Of a stretch of DNA of 64,000 bases, positions 1 through 10,400 are shown one piece after another; position 1 is the first letter of the stretch, and every line of letters begins with the position of its first letter. Under the pieces are notes generated by a model that worked only from the letters and a program-made list of their open reading frames with translations, did not search any database and was not told where the DNA came from. The DNA lies in NCBI GenBank assembly GCA_016906335.1, contig JADEYG010000003.1, forward strand, positions 682,001-746,000. The letters are read 5' to 3'. The translations under genes and the position numbers were made by a program. The DNA comes from Novakomyces olei. Its lineage: Eukaryota > Ascomycota > Novakomycetes > Novakomycetales > Novakomycetaceae.

Positions 1-533
1 CGAGATATCGCACGGGACGCGTTGAAAGCTGGGAATGAGCGCAAAGCCCGCCGGGCTTTGCGTGCGCGAAGATTTCAAGAGCAGTTATTAATTAAAACGG
101 ACGCGCAGCTTGAAACTTTAGAACAGCTTGTAAGCAGCATAGAGTTTGCGCTTATCGAGAAGGATGTTGTCTTTGGGCTGCGCCAAGGTAACCAAGTGCT
201 CCGGGATTTACAACGAGAGATGTCTTTGAATAATGTGGAAAAATTAATGGATGAGACTGCTGAAGCGCAGGCATATCAAAAGGTAAGTTGGGCTTTTATG
301 GAACCTATCTAAATCAAATCAAGGAGATTGATCAGACATTGCAGTCACAGATAACTGCCGAGGATGACGAGGCTATTGAGGCTGAACTGGCTGAATTGCA
401 ACGGCAACAGGCGTCTGTGCCAGCGATGCCAAATGCGCCCGACCGGAAACCTGTAGTCAAGGAGCCTGAAGCTCAGGAGCCTGAAACTGTAGAGCAAAAT
501 GAAGAGAGAGTGGCGGAGGCAGCTTATGCCTAA
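1..533 (+). CDS. VPS20: ESCRT-III subunit Vps20/CHMP6, 5' truncated
   Basis: This is the C-terminal part of an ESCRT-III subunit that nucleates Snf7 filaments on endosomes during multivesicular body sorting. The frame is open from base 1, so the start lies outside the window. The exon ends after base 282 and a 41-nt GT-AG intron (283-323, GTAAGT donor) joins in phase 0 to 324-533. The visible part has the charged Snf7 helices: RRFQEQLL, then QLETLEQLV and IEFALIEKDV, then a glutamate-rich tail with alternating E and A residues. The spacing and the RFQEQLL and IEFALIE blocks match CHMP6/Vps20 better than other ESCRT-III members, as I remember the family. The N-terminal myristoylation site cannot be seen. 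The tail after residue 120 is Pro/Glu rich, as expected for the MIM region that binds Vps4. Confidence 0.85.
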
Positions 534-803
534 CAGGCGTGAGAGATCCGATAATTTGCTCTTGAAACCATTTAGGCGGGTTCTGGTAATAAAAGAGCAC
601 CTTTTTAGGACTCTATCTGGTAAAATGTGGCTTGTCTATTGTAATGGACCATCACAAGCCCAATAATTACAATTCAGAGTTGTACAGATTTCTAGTCACC
701 TATTTCAATGAATCAGATAATGGACGAATCAGCTGATTCGTCATGACATTATTGACATTATTTGGCAACACCAAATCATAAGCGCTGCAAAGAAATATCG
801 TCG

Positions 804-1658
804 CTATTGGAATAGATGTGAAAGACGCATTCGTACAGCCTCAAACGAATTCAGTCTCGGCCGTACGTCGAGGAAAAATCCCATTTCACCATTCGGTCCG
901 GGTTTGGCTGTGTAGAAGTCTATTACATAGTCAATTTCAGTGCCGCATCTGTTAATTTTCCAGTCGTGCCGATCGAACGGCAGTTTGTATCCGAGAAAGG
1001 AAAGCATTCGGGCTTTTGGAGTGATCCGCGATGCGTCGCCTTCGAATTTAACCAATTTTGGTCCCCCACACCTGGAAAATTTGTGAGTGGGCATTTACAA
1101 ATTGTGTCGCTACACTGCACATCGTTTCTATACATACCTCTCTGATCCTTGTCCCGTTTCCCAGCGTAGAATTTCCTGCCATGCCCGTTCATTAACAGCA
1201 TTATGGATCGGCACCACTGTCCGCATATCCTTTTCCTTTGGATCCCACTGTTTCCGCCGCATGGCTTCGTAGAACATCTGCTGACTCGGGTAGACCCAGT
1301 GCTCGTCATCGCCCTCAGCGGCTCTGCTATGTGGAGAACTAGATAAGCCATTGCCTTTGTATCTCGGAATAGAAGAAGTTTCTCGCTCAGTGGAAAGCCG
1401 GGATTGCTGTCCGGGAAGCATTCGCTGCTGCGGAGAAGAAGGCATATTGTTATCCTCCGAAATCGTGGGTTCCTGTCTCATCCAAACTGCGCGCGCACTT
1501 GGACTCACTGGGCATTTTGACTCGTCGGCTATAGTTTATTGTAAATAACAAAAACACTGTACAAAATCTGGCGTACATTCGGGAGGGGGAACCGGTTCCC
1601 TCGTGCCCTCAGTCTTGGACGCTTGTTGAGGCGCTTCTGTTTTCCAAAAGAAACCCAT
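804..1658 (-). CDS. CYC3: Holocytochrome c synthase (cytochrome c haem lyase)
   Basis: The enzyme attaches haem covalently to apocytochrome c (or c1) in the mitochondrial intermembrane space. Three exons fit: 1658-1577, 1528-1138 and 1071-804, giving 246 residues. The last two are secure: the 1137-1072 intron (GTATGT donor, CCAG acceptor) joins SER to CGGPKLVKF in frame. The first exon is inferred: it starts MGFFW, which resembles the MGWFW start of yeast Cyc3, and a 48-nt intron (1576-1529, weak GTACGC donor) leads in frame to a CPV haem-regulatory motif. Family blocks visible are ETSSIPR, WVYPSQQMFYEAM, IHNAVNERAWQEIL and LPFDRHDW, the last being near the haem-binding histidine. The gene is divergent from the decarboxylase at 1966. 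Whether it serves cytochrome c or c1 cannot be told from sequence. Confidence 0.87.
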
Positions 1659-1965
1659 TTGGCACAGTTGAATTCATATGACGATTATCCACTGAGATTT
1701 GCACAATTTGTATACTGCAAACGAGATGTGAGATAAACGCAGTATATCAAGCATAATTATTTATGGATTCATTAAATATTTGGTCGGATATTTTATGGAT
1801 TCTTTTTATTATTCATTCTTCATTAATCATAATTAAATTATTATTCCTGTTCATGAAATAATAGTTATTTATTCGGCTCTATTCCCATATTGCGATTAAT
1901 TTTGTCCAATTAGTCATTGAATTAAATTAATTCACAAAGCCGTTCGATTAGGCAAAACGCTGTTG
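1659..1965. promoter_or_regulatory. Divergent spacer between haem lyase and MVD1
   Basis: This 307-base spacer must hold both promoters. It is very AT rich between 1740 and 1930, with runs of ATTATT, TTAATCAT and AATTAA. I see no gene and no convincing TATA box assignment. Confidence 0.5.
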
Positions 1966-3174
1966 ATGGCTCTCCAATTCACAGCGGCAGCGCCCGTCAA
2001 CATTGCCGTCATAAAGTATTGGGGCAAACGCGACACTAAACTAAATCTCCCCACCAATTCCTCGCTCAGCGTTACTCTCGATCCACGTGACCTGAAAGCC
2101 TTAACAACTGCGTGTGCTTCACGGCAATACACAAGAGACAAATTAATCCTCAATGGCGCGGAAGACACGCTGGGCGCTCGTGCACAAGCTTGTCTGGCCA
2201 CTCTAAGGCAGTGGCGACGTGAATTGGAGGCTCGTGACGGTACTCTGAAGCCAATTGCTGATCTGCATCTTTTATTAGTGTCAAAGAACAATTTCCCAAC
2301 TGCCGCCGGCCTGGCTTCTTCCGCAGCCGGTTTTGCCGCTCTGGTTGCAAGTGTGGCTGGGCTCTACGCTCTGCCACACTCTCCAGAGCAGCTCAGTGCG
2401 GTTGCCCGCCAGGGCTCTGGATCGGCCTGCCGTTCACTACTAGGAGGCTATGTTGCCTGGGATATGGGCACGAATGGATCAGATTCGTTAGCGCGGCAAG
2501 TGCTGCCCGCTAAAGATTGGTCAGGCATGCGGGCGGCTATTCTTGTCGTCTCTGACGCGAAAAAGGCCGTTTCTTCTACCGCAGGAATGCAAGCAACAGT
2601 CGCCACGTCGCCGCTATTCCAACACCGCATTTCTCACGTCGTTCCTCAGCGTATGCAAGCAATGCAACAAGCCATTGAGGCACGTGATTTTGCGACTTTT
2701 GCAGAGTTGACAATGACGGATTCTAATGACTTTCACGCCTGCTGCCTCGACACTTTTCCCCCTATTTTTTACATGAATGATACAAGTCGCGCAATTGTGC
2801 GCCTAGTGCATGAATTGAACAGAGTCCACGGCTCTGCCATCGCGGCTTACACTTTTGATGCGGGACCTAATGCAGTTATTTACTACCAGGAAGCTAATGA
2901 AGGCCCAGTATTGAGTGCGCTGGTACGTGCTACTGGGGACACGGTTCCCGGCTGGTCATCTGTTTCTGCAGCTCTGTCACAGGATCTGGGCGCTGCAAAG
3001 CCTGCGCAAGACTGTGAGTCTAGTCTCCTGTCTAATTCGCAGTCCAAAGATATCCCGGACACCGTTTTCACCGCTGTGAGAGGAGGAGTATCCCGGGTTA
3101 TTCTGACACGGGTGGGTGAAGGGGCGCACCCAGAACCGGACTCGCTCATCAATTCTGATGGGGAGCCATTATAA
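1966..3174 (+). CDS. MVD1: Diphosphomevalonate decarboxylase
   Basis: The enzyme decarboxylates mevalonate 5-diphosphate to isopentenyl diphosphate with ATP, the last step of the mevalonate route to sterols, dolichol and prenyl groups. The frame is uninterrupted for 402 residues, close to the usual 390-400. It begins MALQFTAAAPVNIAVIKYWG, a hallmark of the family, followed by LPTNSSLSVTL. The GHMP-kinase phosphate loop appears as PTAAGLASSAAG near residue 110, and GSGSACRSLLGGYVAW follows. The C-terminal half has the TYDAGPN-like stretch (here TFDAGPNAVIY). The ATG at 1966 is chosen because the upstream codon TTG cannot serve and homologues start just before the AAPVNIA block. The gene is intronless, unlike most neighbours. 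Confidence 0.96.
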   Translation: MALQFTAAAPVNIAVIKYWGKRDTKLNLPTNSSLSVTLDPRDLKALTTACASRQYTRDKLILNGAEDTLGARAQACLATLRQWRRELEARDGTLKPIADLHLLLVSKNNFPTAAGLASSAAGFAALVASVAGLYALPHSPEQLSAVARQGSGSACRSLLGGYVAWDMGTNGSDSLARQVLPAKDWSGMRAAILVVSDAKKAVSSTAGMQATVATSPLFQHRISHVVPQRMQAMQQAIEARDFATFAELTMTDSNDFHACCLDTFPPIFYMNDTSRAIVRLVHELNRVHGSAIAAYTFDAGPNAVIYYQEANEGPVLSALVRATGDTVPGWSSVSAALSQDLGAAKPAQDCESSLLSNSQSKDIPDTVFTAVRGGVSRVILTRVGEGAHPEPDSLINSDGEPL

Positions 3175-3616
3175 CCGTAAAGCAGGTTGTTGCAAATAAA
3201 AATTAATCGTAGAAGCTTGGGAATAATCATGGGCAACGAATTGCCTTGGAAATTTAAGTAGAGTCTTAAAAATTGATATTATATTTTTGTAAACGTCTGA
3301 GCATTGCTAAATTTGACTAAAAAGTGTAACCCAAAGGGCTTTAGTGGCAGCCTGGTTCGATTCATACCCGTACCCGCAACATTCTTGCTGGGTGTATTTT
3401 AAATTTCTTCATTTCTCTATTAATTTTATAATTTTAAAAGCCTAAAAGCCAGCAAACCCCTTTACAGCTGGTTCGTGTTTGCTGACATATAAAAACGCTT
3501 GTTGACTCGGCACAGGAATGGCCTGGAGTGGTACATATTTAATTATCGCTATCCCGCACTGAGGAACTATATAGCGCTCAGCACATTATCGTAATTAACT
3601 GCGGGCCAATCGGCAA
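3175..3616. other. Convergent 3' spacer, no gene seen
   Basis: These 442 bases lie between the ends of MVD1 and COX8. I find no conserved frame. A GGTTCGATTC string near 3353 resembles a tRNA T-loop but has no pairing partner arms. Confidence 0.5.
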
Positions 3617-3875
3617 TTAGAGCAAGCCGGCCTTGTACTGGTGGTAAACCATGACGAAGAATGGCAATCCGAGGCCAACGACGGTCAACGAGCTGATGAC
3701 TGCACCATTGACAAACTTTGATCGGGCGTTCCACGGAAGGTTGTAGCGCGGGCCTTCTTTATAATGAGGGTTAGCCTCGCTCATTACGCGGGCACTATCA
3801 GCGTCAGCGGATTAGCTTCAATTGAAAATCTTACGACCGGTGGAAGGCACGACGGAAGATCATGGCAGACGACAT
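3617..3875 (-). CDS. COX8: Cytochrome c oxidase subunit VIIc (Cox8)
   Basis: This is a small single-span subunit of respiratory complex IV in the mitochondrial inner membrane. It is too short for simple frame searches. Exon 1 (3875-3835) encodes MSSAMIFRRAFHR, a basic amphipathic presequence. A 40-nt intron (3834-3795, GTAAGA donor, TAG acceptor) joins in phase 2 to exon 2 (3794-3617), for 72 residues. The mature part reads HYKEGPRYNLPW, then a hydrophobic span SLTVVGLGLPFFVMVYH and a short basic tail, which is the layout of mammalian COX7C and yeast Cox8. A later in-frame ATG inside exon 2 would lose the presequence, so I favour the spliced form. Confidence 0.88.
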
Positions 3876-4311
3876 TCTAACGGGTCTCGAAATGGGTTTC
3901 TTTTAATCGAGATGGGCAGTTGTTTGTATGATTATATTCGATTTGATTGAATGCGCTAAGCATACTTTAAGCCTGTTACAAGTATTCTGTGCCTGCTGTG
4001 AGCATTGCTTGAATTGCATGATTGTTTGTGTAATAATGAAAATTAAACCTGTTCTATTATACTGGAGCTCTTCCGAATTGTCCCCTATAGTATTGTTATT
4101 ACCGTGGATTAATACGGCTGGAAATATTTAGAGAGCACAACTCATTTGTCGGGTCATTTAGAAATTATTTTCACGCTTGCGAGAAGCCATCAATGAACAA
4201 TCTACAAAAGTGAAAAAGTAGCAACAGATTGAGAGTGACATAAACAAAAAACAGATATAATTCGTTTAGACAAAATGGATACAGACGATATTGATGATGA
4301 AAAAATAAATA
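3876..4311. other. Spacer between COX8 and tRNA-Ala, no gene seen
   Basis: The stretch holds the COX8 promoter and the 3' flank of the tRNA. It is AT rich with no conserved frame; a 67-codon open frame at 3928 looks random in composition. Confidence 0.45.
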
Positions 4312-4403
4312 TGGACTAGGGGGGAATTGAACCCCCGACCTCATGTAGATCCGGACAATTTATCCAATGCGAAACATGCGCGCTACCCCTGCGCTACTAG
4401 CCC
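4312..4403 (-). tRNA. tRNA-Ala (anticodon CGC) with a 20-nt intron
   Basis: Read on the minus strand the gene folds as a complete cloverleaf. The acceptor stem GGGCTAG pairs with CTAGTCC and contains the G3:U70 pair that identifies tRNA-Ala. The D stem is GCGC/GCGC, the anticodon stem CATGT/ACATG, and the T arm GGGGG-TTCAATT-CCCCC. The anticodon loop is interrupted one base 3' of the anticodon, as in nuclear tRNA introns, leaving a 20-nt intron and a mature length of 72 plus CCA. The discriminator base is A. CCA is not encoded. The CGC anticodon follows from the loop TTCGCA; a shifted intron would change the reading, but G3:U70 supports alanine independently. Confidence 0.9.
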
Positions 4404-4542
4404 GATTCTTATGAGCCATTTGGCAAGACATTAATTAAAAATTGAAAAGTTTTTTGTATATATACCATTAGGCTAGTGCTATATCGGTATTCCGTCAATT
4501 AATACATGAACAATAATTTTCCGATTTGTCTTCAACTACGCA

Positions 4543-5549
4543 ATGACTCAGTTACACGAAATGGCTATCAAAGAAAAGCAGGCCAATCTGCCTGATCCTG
4601 ACCTTATCAAGCTTATTATCGTAAACCGCTGAATATATTTTGTGCCAATGACTAACGCGTATCATCAAGTCGGATGTGGATGGAACGCTTTTGGACTCAC
4701 ATCACAACTTGCACCCGCGCACGTTCCGTGCCCTCAAGTACCTTCGCAAAACCCGACCGTCGCTACCGATTATAATTGCCACAGGCAAGCAGCGTTCGGC
4801 TGTCGGGAATATTCGTGACCCTCTGCAATTGGAGCATTTTCCAGCAAGCCATCTCAACGGCAACGTGATTTATTCGGAGAAGGATACAATTCTACAGCAG
4901 ACGGCACTAGAGCCAAATACCGTATTAAATGTTCTAGAAAGGTTTAAGGAGTTTCCGCAAGTCTGTATCGTTGTTTATGATCAAGATCAGGTGTACACTG
5001 TCCAGCCCGGTAGTGAATCCGATGGTTGGGCGGCAAAGCTCGCTGGCTATGGAGAAAAGTTTGACGACCAACTAGAGCCGGCCGAAATTGTTGAGCGTAT
5101 CAAGAGAGGAACACTCACCCCGGTCAAAATGGCAGTCAATGACAAGCCTGACCGCTTGGATGGTATGATTTAGAGCAAATTAAATAAAGTATATGCTAAT
5201 TGTAGATTTGCGCCTGATCTTGGGCGAGTTCCCTAAGCACAGTTTTGCGCAGACTCAGGCGCTTCCGTTTTGTATTGAGCTGATTCCTGCCGAGTCGAAC
5301 AAGGGTACGGCGCTTACTGCTTTGCTTGAAAAGCTTTATCCCAGCACGAAGGCGGGAGAAGTTTTATCGTTTGGTGACGGAGAAAACGATATCAGCATGT
5401 TCCGTGTTGCCGGCTGGTCTGTCGGCATGATCAGTGGGATGGAGATTGCCAAGCAGGAAGCACGTGGCCTTTCACGTCTTGGTAATGATGAAGGAGGTGT
5501 TGGAGAGGTTTTGGAACGTATATTCAGCATTCCCTCCGATTTTAAATAA
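4543..5549 (+). CDS. Cof-type HAD-superfamily phosphatase
   Basis: This is a predicted Mg-dependent phosphatase of the HAD IIB (Cof) class, which usually acts on small sugar or nucleotide phosphates in the cytosol. Three exons fit: 4543-4620, 4670-5162 and 5206-5549, giving 304 residues. Both introns (49 and 43 nt) have clear donors and branch sites, CTAAC in the first and GCTAAT in the second. Splicing the first creates the nucleophile motif IISDVDGTLLDS. Motif II is IIIATGK, the lysine of motif III is in PVKMAV, and motif IV is SFGDGENDISMF. The cap domain lies between motifs II and III. The exact substrate cannot be inferred. The first ATG of the exon is used; a second in-frame ATG lies six codons later. 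Confidence 0.85.
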
Positions 5550-6337
5550 GCTGCCGGCCTGTTTGTCCACAAGGACTGATTTTGGTTTAAGGCTAGTTTT
5601 CACAATTGCCGACGATCATGGCGCAAGGCAAGATTTGATGCGAATAGACTAGATAAAAATTGTAGATTACGCTATGCGAAGGGTTGTTTCAATTACAATG
5701 TCTATAGCACGAAGTAGCGGCCGTCGTATCACAAATGTAAATCATATATTTAATTTAATAAGCTTTGTTTCAATGCCGTCAATAACGTAAAAGGCGGCAT
5801 CATTATATTTTGAACGGAGTCTATTGGAAGCACAATTTGAAGAAGTTTCTCAAGCACCTCTCAAACCATTCATAATGGGATTTGTTTTAATGTCTCACGT
5901 TGATAAACGATGGTGTAAAAATTATCAATGATACAGAAAAAATCTCCTAAATATACTAAAATAGTAGAGCTACTGTCTACAGGCCAAACTCTCCCAGTAC
6001 TTGTAAATGACAATTAGTCCGTTGCTCAAAACACAAATCTGAACTGCATAAAGTAGTCCTATTCGTTATGCTGTCCGCCTTTAATATGATTGTAATATCG
6101 ATATAATCACGTGCACGTGCTCTAGTTGTCGCCGAATTTCCAAGTAATTAATAGATTTTTAGTCGGATCATTCAATCTTCTAGAAGATAACATCATAAAT
6201 TTTCTTTATCATTTCCTCTAACGTTTGTCGTTTCGTGCACGTGCCAAAGAACCAGCGTGGGCTTTGCTTGTGTACGTTGAATTGAGAGACTAGTACAAGT
6301 TTATGCGAATATTGCTTTTACGTATCTGCCAGATTTA

Positions 6338-6592
6338 TTAATTATCATCGTAATAGATCATCGTAATAGATGGACACAGTTCAATGGCCACTTGAGCAGC
6401 ACCAAAGATCCCGAGGCAACCGCCGCGTATCCCTCTTTCTCGGCCAATTAATCGGTCTCTTATCATGAACTGGCCGAGAATGCCAAGACTCAGGTCGCAC
6501 GCGTTTGATAAGTCTAAAACATTTATGGCCAAGATAGACGATATTTGGGATAGCACACGGCGCCCAGCAAAATGCAATATACACAGGACGGT
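6338..6592 (-). pseudogene. PEX11-like C-terminal fragment, probably degenerate
   Basis: On the minus strand a frame reads LDLSNACDLSLGILGQF and then IRGGCLGIFGAAQVAIELCP. It resembles the C-terminus of peroxisomal proliferation factor Pex11, where human PEX11B has RNACDLFIPL followed by a GIVGLCGL span. The frame opens after a TAG that could be a splice acceptor (6595-6593). A further stretch on the same strand at about 6655-6604 reads ELREHISEQQQ in another frame and ends in a stop. No N-terminal exon, start codon or good donor is visible up to 7000. I read this as a remnant, though a gene with unseen distant exons is possible. Confidence 0.35.
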
Positions 6593-7116
6593 CTATCAAG
6601 CCTCTTCATTGACGCTGCTGTTGTTCACTAATATGTTCGCGCAGTTCTAATGCAAGAATTATCTATAGTCTACCAGTTTCATGTGTAACCATATAATATA
6701 TATATATACTGAATATAACTTGCAAACATTGATTCACTTTTGAACTATCTCACAGCATTAATCTGGGAAATTGATCGAATCAAGTTCTATTTGGTTTCAT
6801 GGGTACATAGTCCCATTGCGGAATAATACAAGACGTAAGCGTCAACGTATGGCTTTAAATAGCGTAGAAACTTCCTTTCATAATGCGCCAGTAAAACGTT
6901 GTGTTTTGTCTTATAATTATTCTTTTCTACTTAATTCCTGCACGTGATTTGATATAGTATTGGCTTCTATACTAAGCCACAATGACGCAACAAGTCTCGG
7001 CAAGTTCTCAGCGAACCAATCATCGGGGCGCGTCTAGTAAGCGTACGCGAATAGGCGAACCTGCAGTGATTCGCTTGAAGCCGAGTTCACTGTGCGCACA
7101 CCATCTTCCGCATGTG

Positions 7117-7125
7117 TATATATAG
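7117..7125 (+). promoter_or_regulatory. TATA-like element for ENA1
   Basis: TATATATAG lies about 330 bases before the ATPase start codon. It is the best TATA-box candidate in the region; the distance implies a long leader or an unseen leader intron. Confidence 0.35.
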
Positions 7126-7456
7126 CGATCGTTCCCCACAGTTTTGTATAATAAATATTTTCTGTTCGCCGCTGTGCACGTGCTCACGCGATACACAATT
7201 ACCTTTATCTCGTGTGTTTTTGAGCTTGGGAAAATTTTAATTTGGTGGTGTAATAAGCTTTGACTTTATAATTACTGGTGCAAATACGAACGAAGTGCTC
7301 TGTCATCAGAACTTTGTGTCAAAATCTATTACCTCAAATCTTTCGTTCTTTCCCCTCGCATATTGAATATACCTGTGGCAGATTAAGCCACAGCTTCAGC
7401 ACCTTCTGCCAAAACGACTCTACAGCGGCAAAGCCAGTACCGTTCCCGCAAAGGCG

Positions 7457-10400
7457 ATGGCTAGAGACGCCTCATCTGGAACTGTATCTCTCCATACCGA
7501 ACAAACTAGGATTTTTGCAGAGAAAGCTGCCTATCTACAGACGGTAGAAGAGGTGAATGCAGCTTTGCAAACTGACGTTAAATATGGGCTTTCTCCCGAA
7601 GAAGCAGCTTTACGCTTGGAACAGTACGGCGCTAATTCTCTAGAAGAGGAAGATCATGTTTCGTGGTACTCTATTCTTTTACGGCAGGTGGCCAACGCAA
7701 TGGTGATTGTGCTTATCGCCGCGATGGCCGTATCCTTTGGCGTTCGCTCCTGGATCGAAGGCGGATTTGTCCTTGTCGTGATCGGACTCAACGTTTTTGT
7801 AGGGTTTTTCCAAGAACTCAAGGCGGAGCGTCATATGAACTCGTTGCGCTCGCTAGCATCCTCTTCTGCTATAGTTATCCGCGGCGGAACTGAGCGAGAA
7901 GTCGACGCAACGGAACTCGTTCCCGGAGACGTTGTCGTCATCCGCACGGGAGATACAGTTCCCGCTGATTTACGTATTGCAGAGTCTGTTAATTTGGAAA
8001 CAGACGAGGCTCTGCTCACGGGCGAGTCGCTCCCCGTGGCCAAACAGCCGGATGTCGAATTTGAAAGCGAGGATGTCCCCGTCGGCGACAGAATCAATTT
8101 GGCCTTTTCCTCTTCCACCGTCACAAAAGGCCGTGGCATTGGAATCGTAGTGTTTACTGGTATGTCTACAGAGATTGGAGCAATTGCTGCCTCCATGCGG
8201 GCACAGACCGCGAGTAAACGTACCCTCGACCGTAACGAACATGGATCGCTGAAATGGTACGCGTATCCAAAAATTTGGGTACTAAATGCGGCAGACACGC
8301 TGGGCCAGATCCTGGGTGTTAACGTGGGGACTCCATTGCACCGCAAACTGGCCATGCTGGCCATTATACTCCTCATTTTTGCCCTTATTTCTGCCCTAAT
8401 TGTGTTTGCTGTGAACGATTTTACGGGTAAAACACCCGTGGTTATTTACGCAACTGCAACTGCACTCTCCATGATCCCTGCTTCACTTTTAGCTGTGCTT
8501 ACAATTACAATGGCAGCAGGGTCAAAGGCAATGCTCAGACGTAATGTTATCGTCAGGAAACTCGATGCCTTGGAGGCCCTAGGGGCAGTAACGGATATTT
8601 GCTCCGACAAGACGGGTACTTTGACGCAGGGCAAGATGGTAGCCCGCAAAGCCTGGCTCATTGGTATCGGCACTTTTTCCGTGGGAGAATCTTCCTCGCC
8701 TTTTGATCCAACGGGTGCCAGTATTGCCTTTGAGGAGGCGGACGCAACTGTTGTAGTGCCCAAACCGCACGGGACACTGAAGCGACAGGAAAATGAGCCA
8801 ACTGCTTTCCTGAATGAAGACGTTGAAGAGTACATGAAACCTGCGGCTATGGCAAACCTGGCTAATGTGTTTTGGAGCGACGAGGCTCAAGAATGGGTGG
8901 CTACTGGCGATCCCACAGAGATTGCTATCCAGGTCTTTACTTACCGGTTCAAACGACCGCGTAGTTATTACACCGAAGCCAAAAGCGAAACGGAAAAGGC
9001 CAAGTGGGCTCAGTTGGCAGAGTACCCCTTTGACTCTGACGTAAAACGAATGTCTGTTCTCTTCCGTGAAGAGGAGACTAACCGTGTCGCTGCCTTTATG
9101 AAGGGAGCAGTTGAACGTATCCTCGATGCCTGCACAACCGCCGGGCCAGACCGGGTCCCTATGGACGACAGAATGCGTGAACGTGTACTCCGAAATATGG
9201 AAGTAATCGCCTCGAAGGGACTTCGCTGTCTGGCCATTGCTTCACGTGATCTACCAAGTGACAAGGACTACTCTTCACAGCACCCGCCAGCGCGTAAAGA
9301 CGTTGAGCGCGAAATGAACCTTAAAGGCCTTATCGGCCTCTACGATCCGCCTCGACTTGAATCTGCTCCAGCTGTCGCTGTATGTAAATCTGCTGGTATC
9401 GCAGTCCACATGCTGACGGGCGATCACCCCGGAACAGCCAAGAGCATTGCTCAAGAGATCGGAATCTTGCCACGCAATTTGGAAGAATTGGGAGCGGAGA
9501 CAGCTTCGCAATTGATCATGACAGCCACAGAGTTTGATAAACTCAGTGAGGCCGAGATTGATGCCCGTAAATTTCTTCCGGCGGTTATTGCTCGATGTGC
9601 GCCTCAGACTAAAGTTCGCATGATTGAAGCGTTGCATAGACGCAAAAAGTTTTGTGCAATGACGGGCGATGGTGTAAATGATTCCCCCTCTCTGAAGAGA
9701 GCAGATATCGGAATTGCTATGGGCAAAGCGGGCAGCGATGTGGCCAAAGACGCTTCTGATCTTATTCTAACCGACGACAATTTTGCTTCCATCACGAAAG
9801 CCGTAAGGGAGGGCCGTCGTATGTTTGATAATATCAAGAAATTTGTGCTGCATTTGCTGGCTGGCAACGTGGCTCAAGCCTTGTATCTGCTGATCGGGCT
9901 CGTCTTCAAGGACAGGAACAATGAGTCTGTCTTTCCAATTGCTCCTGTTGAAATTCTGTGGATTATCATGGTTTGCCAGTCACTACCAGCCATGGGTTTA
10001 GGCTTTGAGAGAGGCGCTCACGATATTATGAACAGGCCTCCCCACAATTTGAAACGAGGTGTCTTTACCATTGAAGTCGTACTGGACATGTTTGCCTATG
10101 GCATTATAATGGCAGCCCTATGTCTCGCTGGCTTTGTTACCGTAATCTTTGGCTACAACGGCGGTGAGCTCGGAGCCGACTGCAATGATAGCTATAGCGC
10201 TGTTTGCAATCCTGTTTACAGGGCACGCGCCACCACGTTTTCCCAGTTGACAGTGTTCCTGTTGCTGCTGGCTTGGGAACTGATTGATTTCCGTCGTTCC
10301 ATCTTTTGGGCCGACCCGGAATCGTCGTATGGTTACTGGCAAGTCTTCCACTATATGTGGCGCAACAAGATGCTCTTCTACTCTATCGTGGCCGGACTCG

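Larger units (their letters stand above)
6108..7182. promoter_or_regulatory. Cluster of five CACGTG boxes upstream of ENA1
   Basis: CACGTG occurs at 6108-6113, 6114-6119 (back to back), 6238-6243, 6941-6946 and 7177-7182. This hexamer is the classic E-box bound by bHLH regulators such as Cbf1 and Pho4 in yeasts. All lie in the non-coding region upstream of the ATPase. That they control it is inference. Confidence 0.4.
5550..7456. other. Gene-poor 1.9-kb region before the ENA ATPase
   Basis: This is the longest stretch without an intact gene. It contains the PEX11-like fragment at 6338-6592, five CACGTG boxes and a TATATATAG string at 7117-7125. A 48-codon frame at 6982-7128 lies upstream of the ATPase and could be an upstream reading frame if transcription starts early, but nothing in it is conserved as far as I can tell. 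The rest is AT rich without recognisable content. Confidence 0.5.

Noticed and set aside
804-1508. Haem lyase as two separate or frameshifted genes
   Set aside because: The two frames join exactly over a 66-nt GT-AG intron at the conserved place, so no frameshift is needed.
3340-3375. tRNA-like GGTTCGATTC segment
   Set aside because: Only the T-loop string is present; no stems pair around it and no anticodon or acceptor arm can be drawn.
4676-5549. HAD phosphatase as two broken genes
   Set aside because: An upstream exon supplies the start of the nucleophile motif, and a 43-nt intron explains the apparent stop at 5171-5173.
6982-7128. 48-codon plus-strand frame upstream of ENA1
   Set aside because: Composition is not convincing, it matches no family I know, and the TATA-like string sits at its end. 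It is at most an upstream reading frame.
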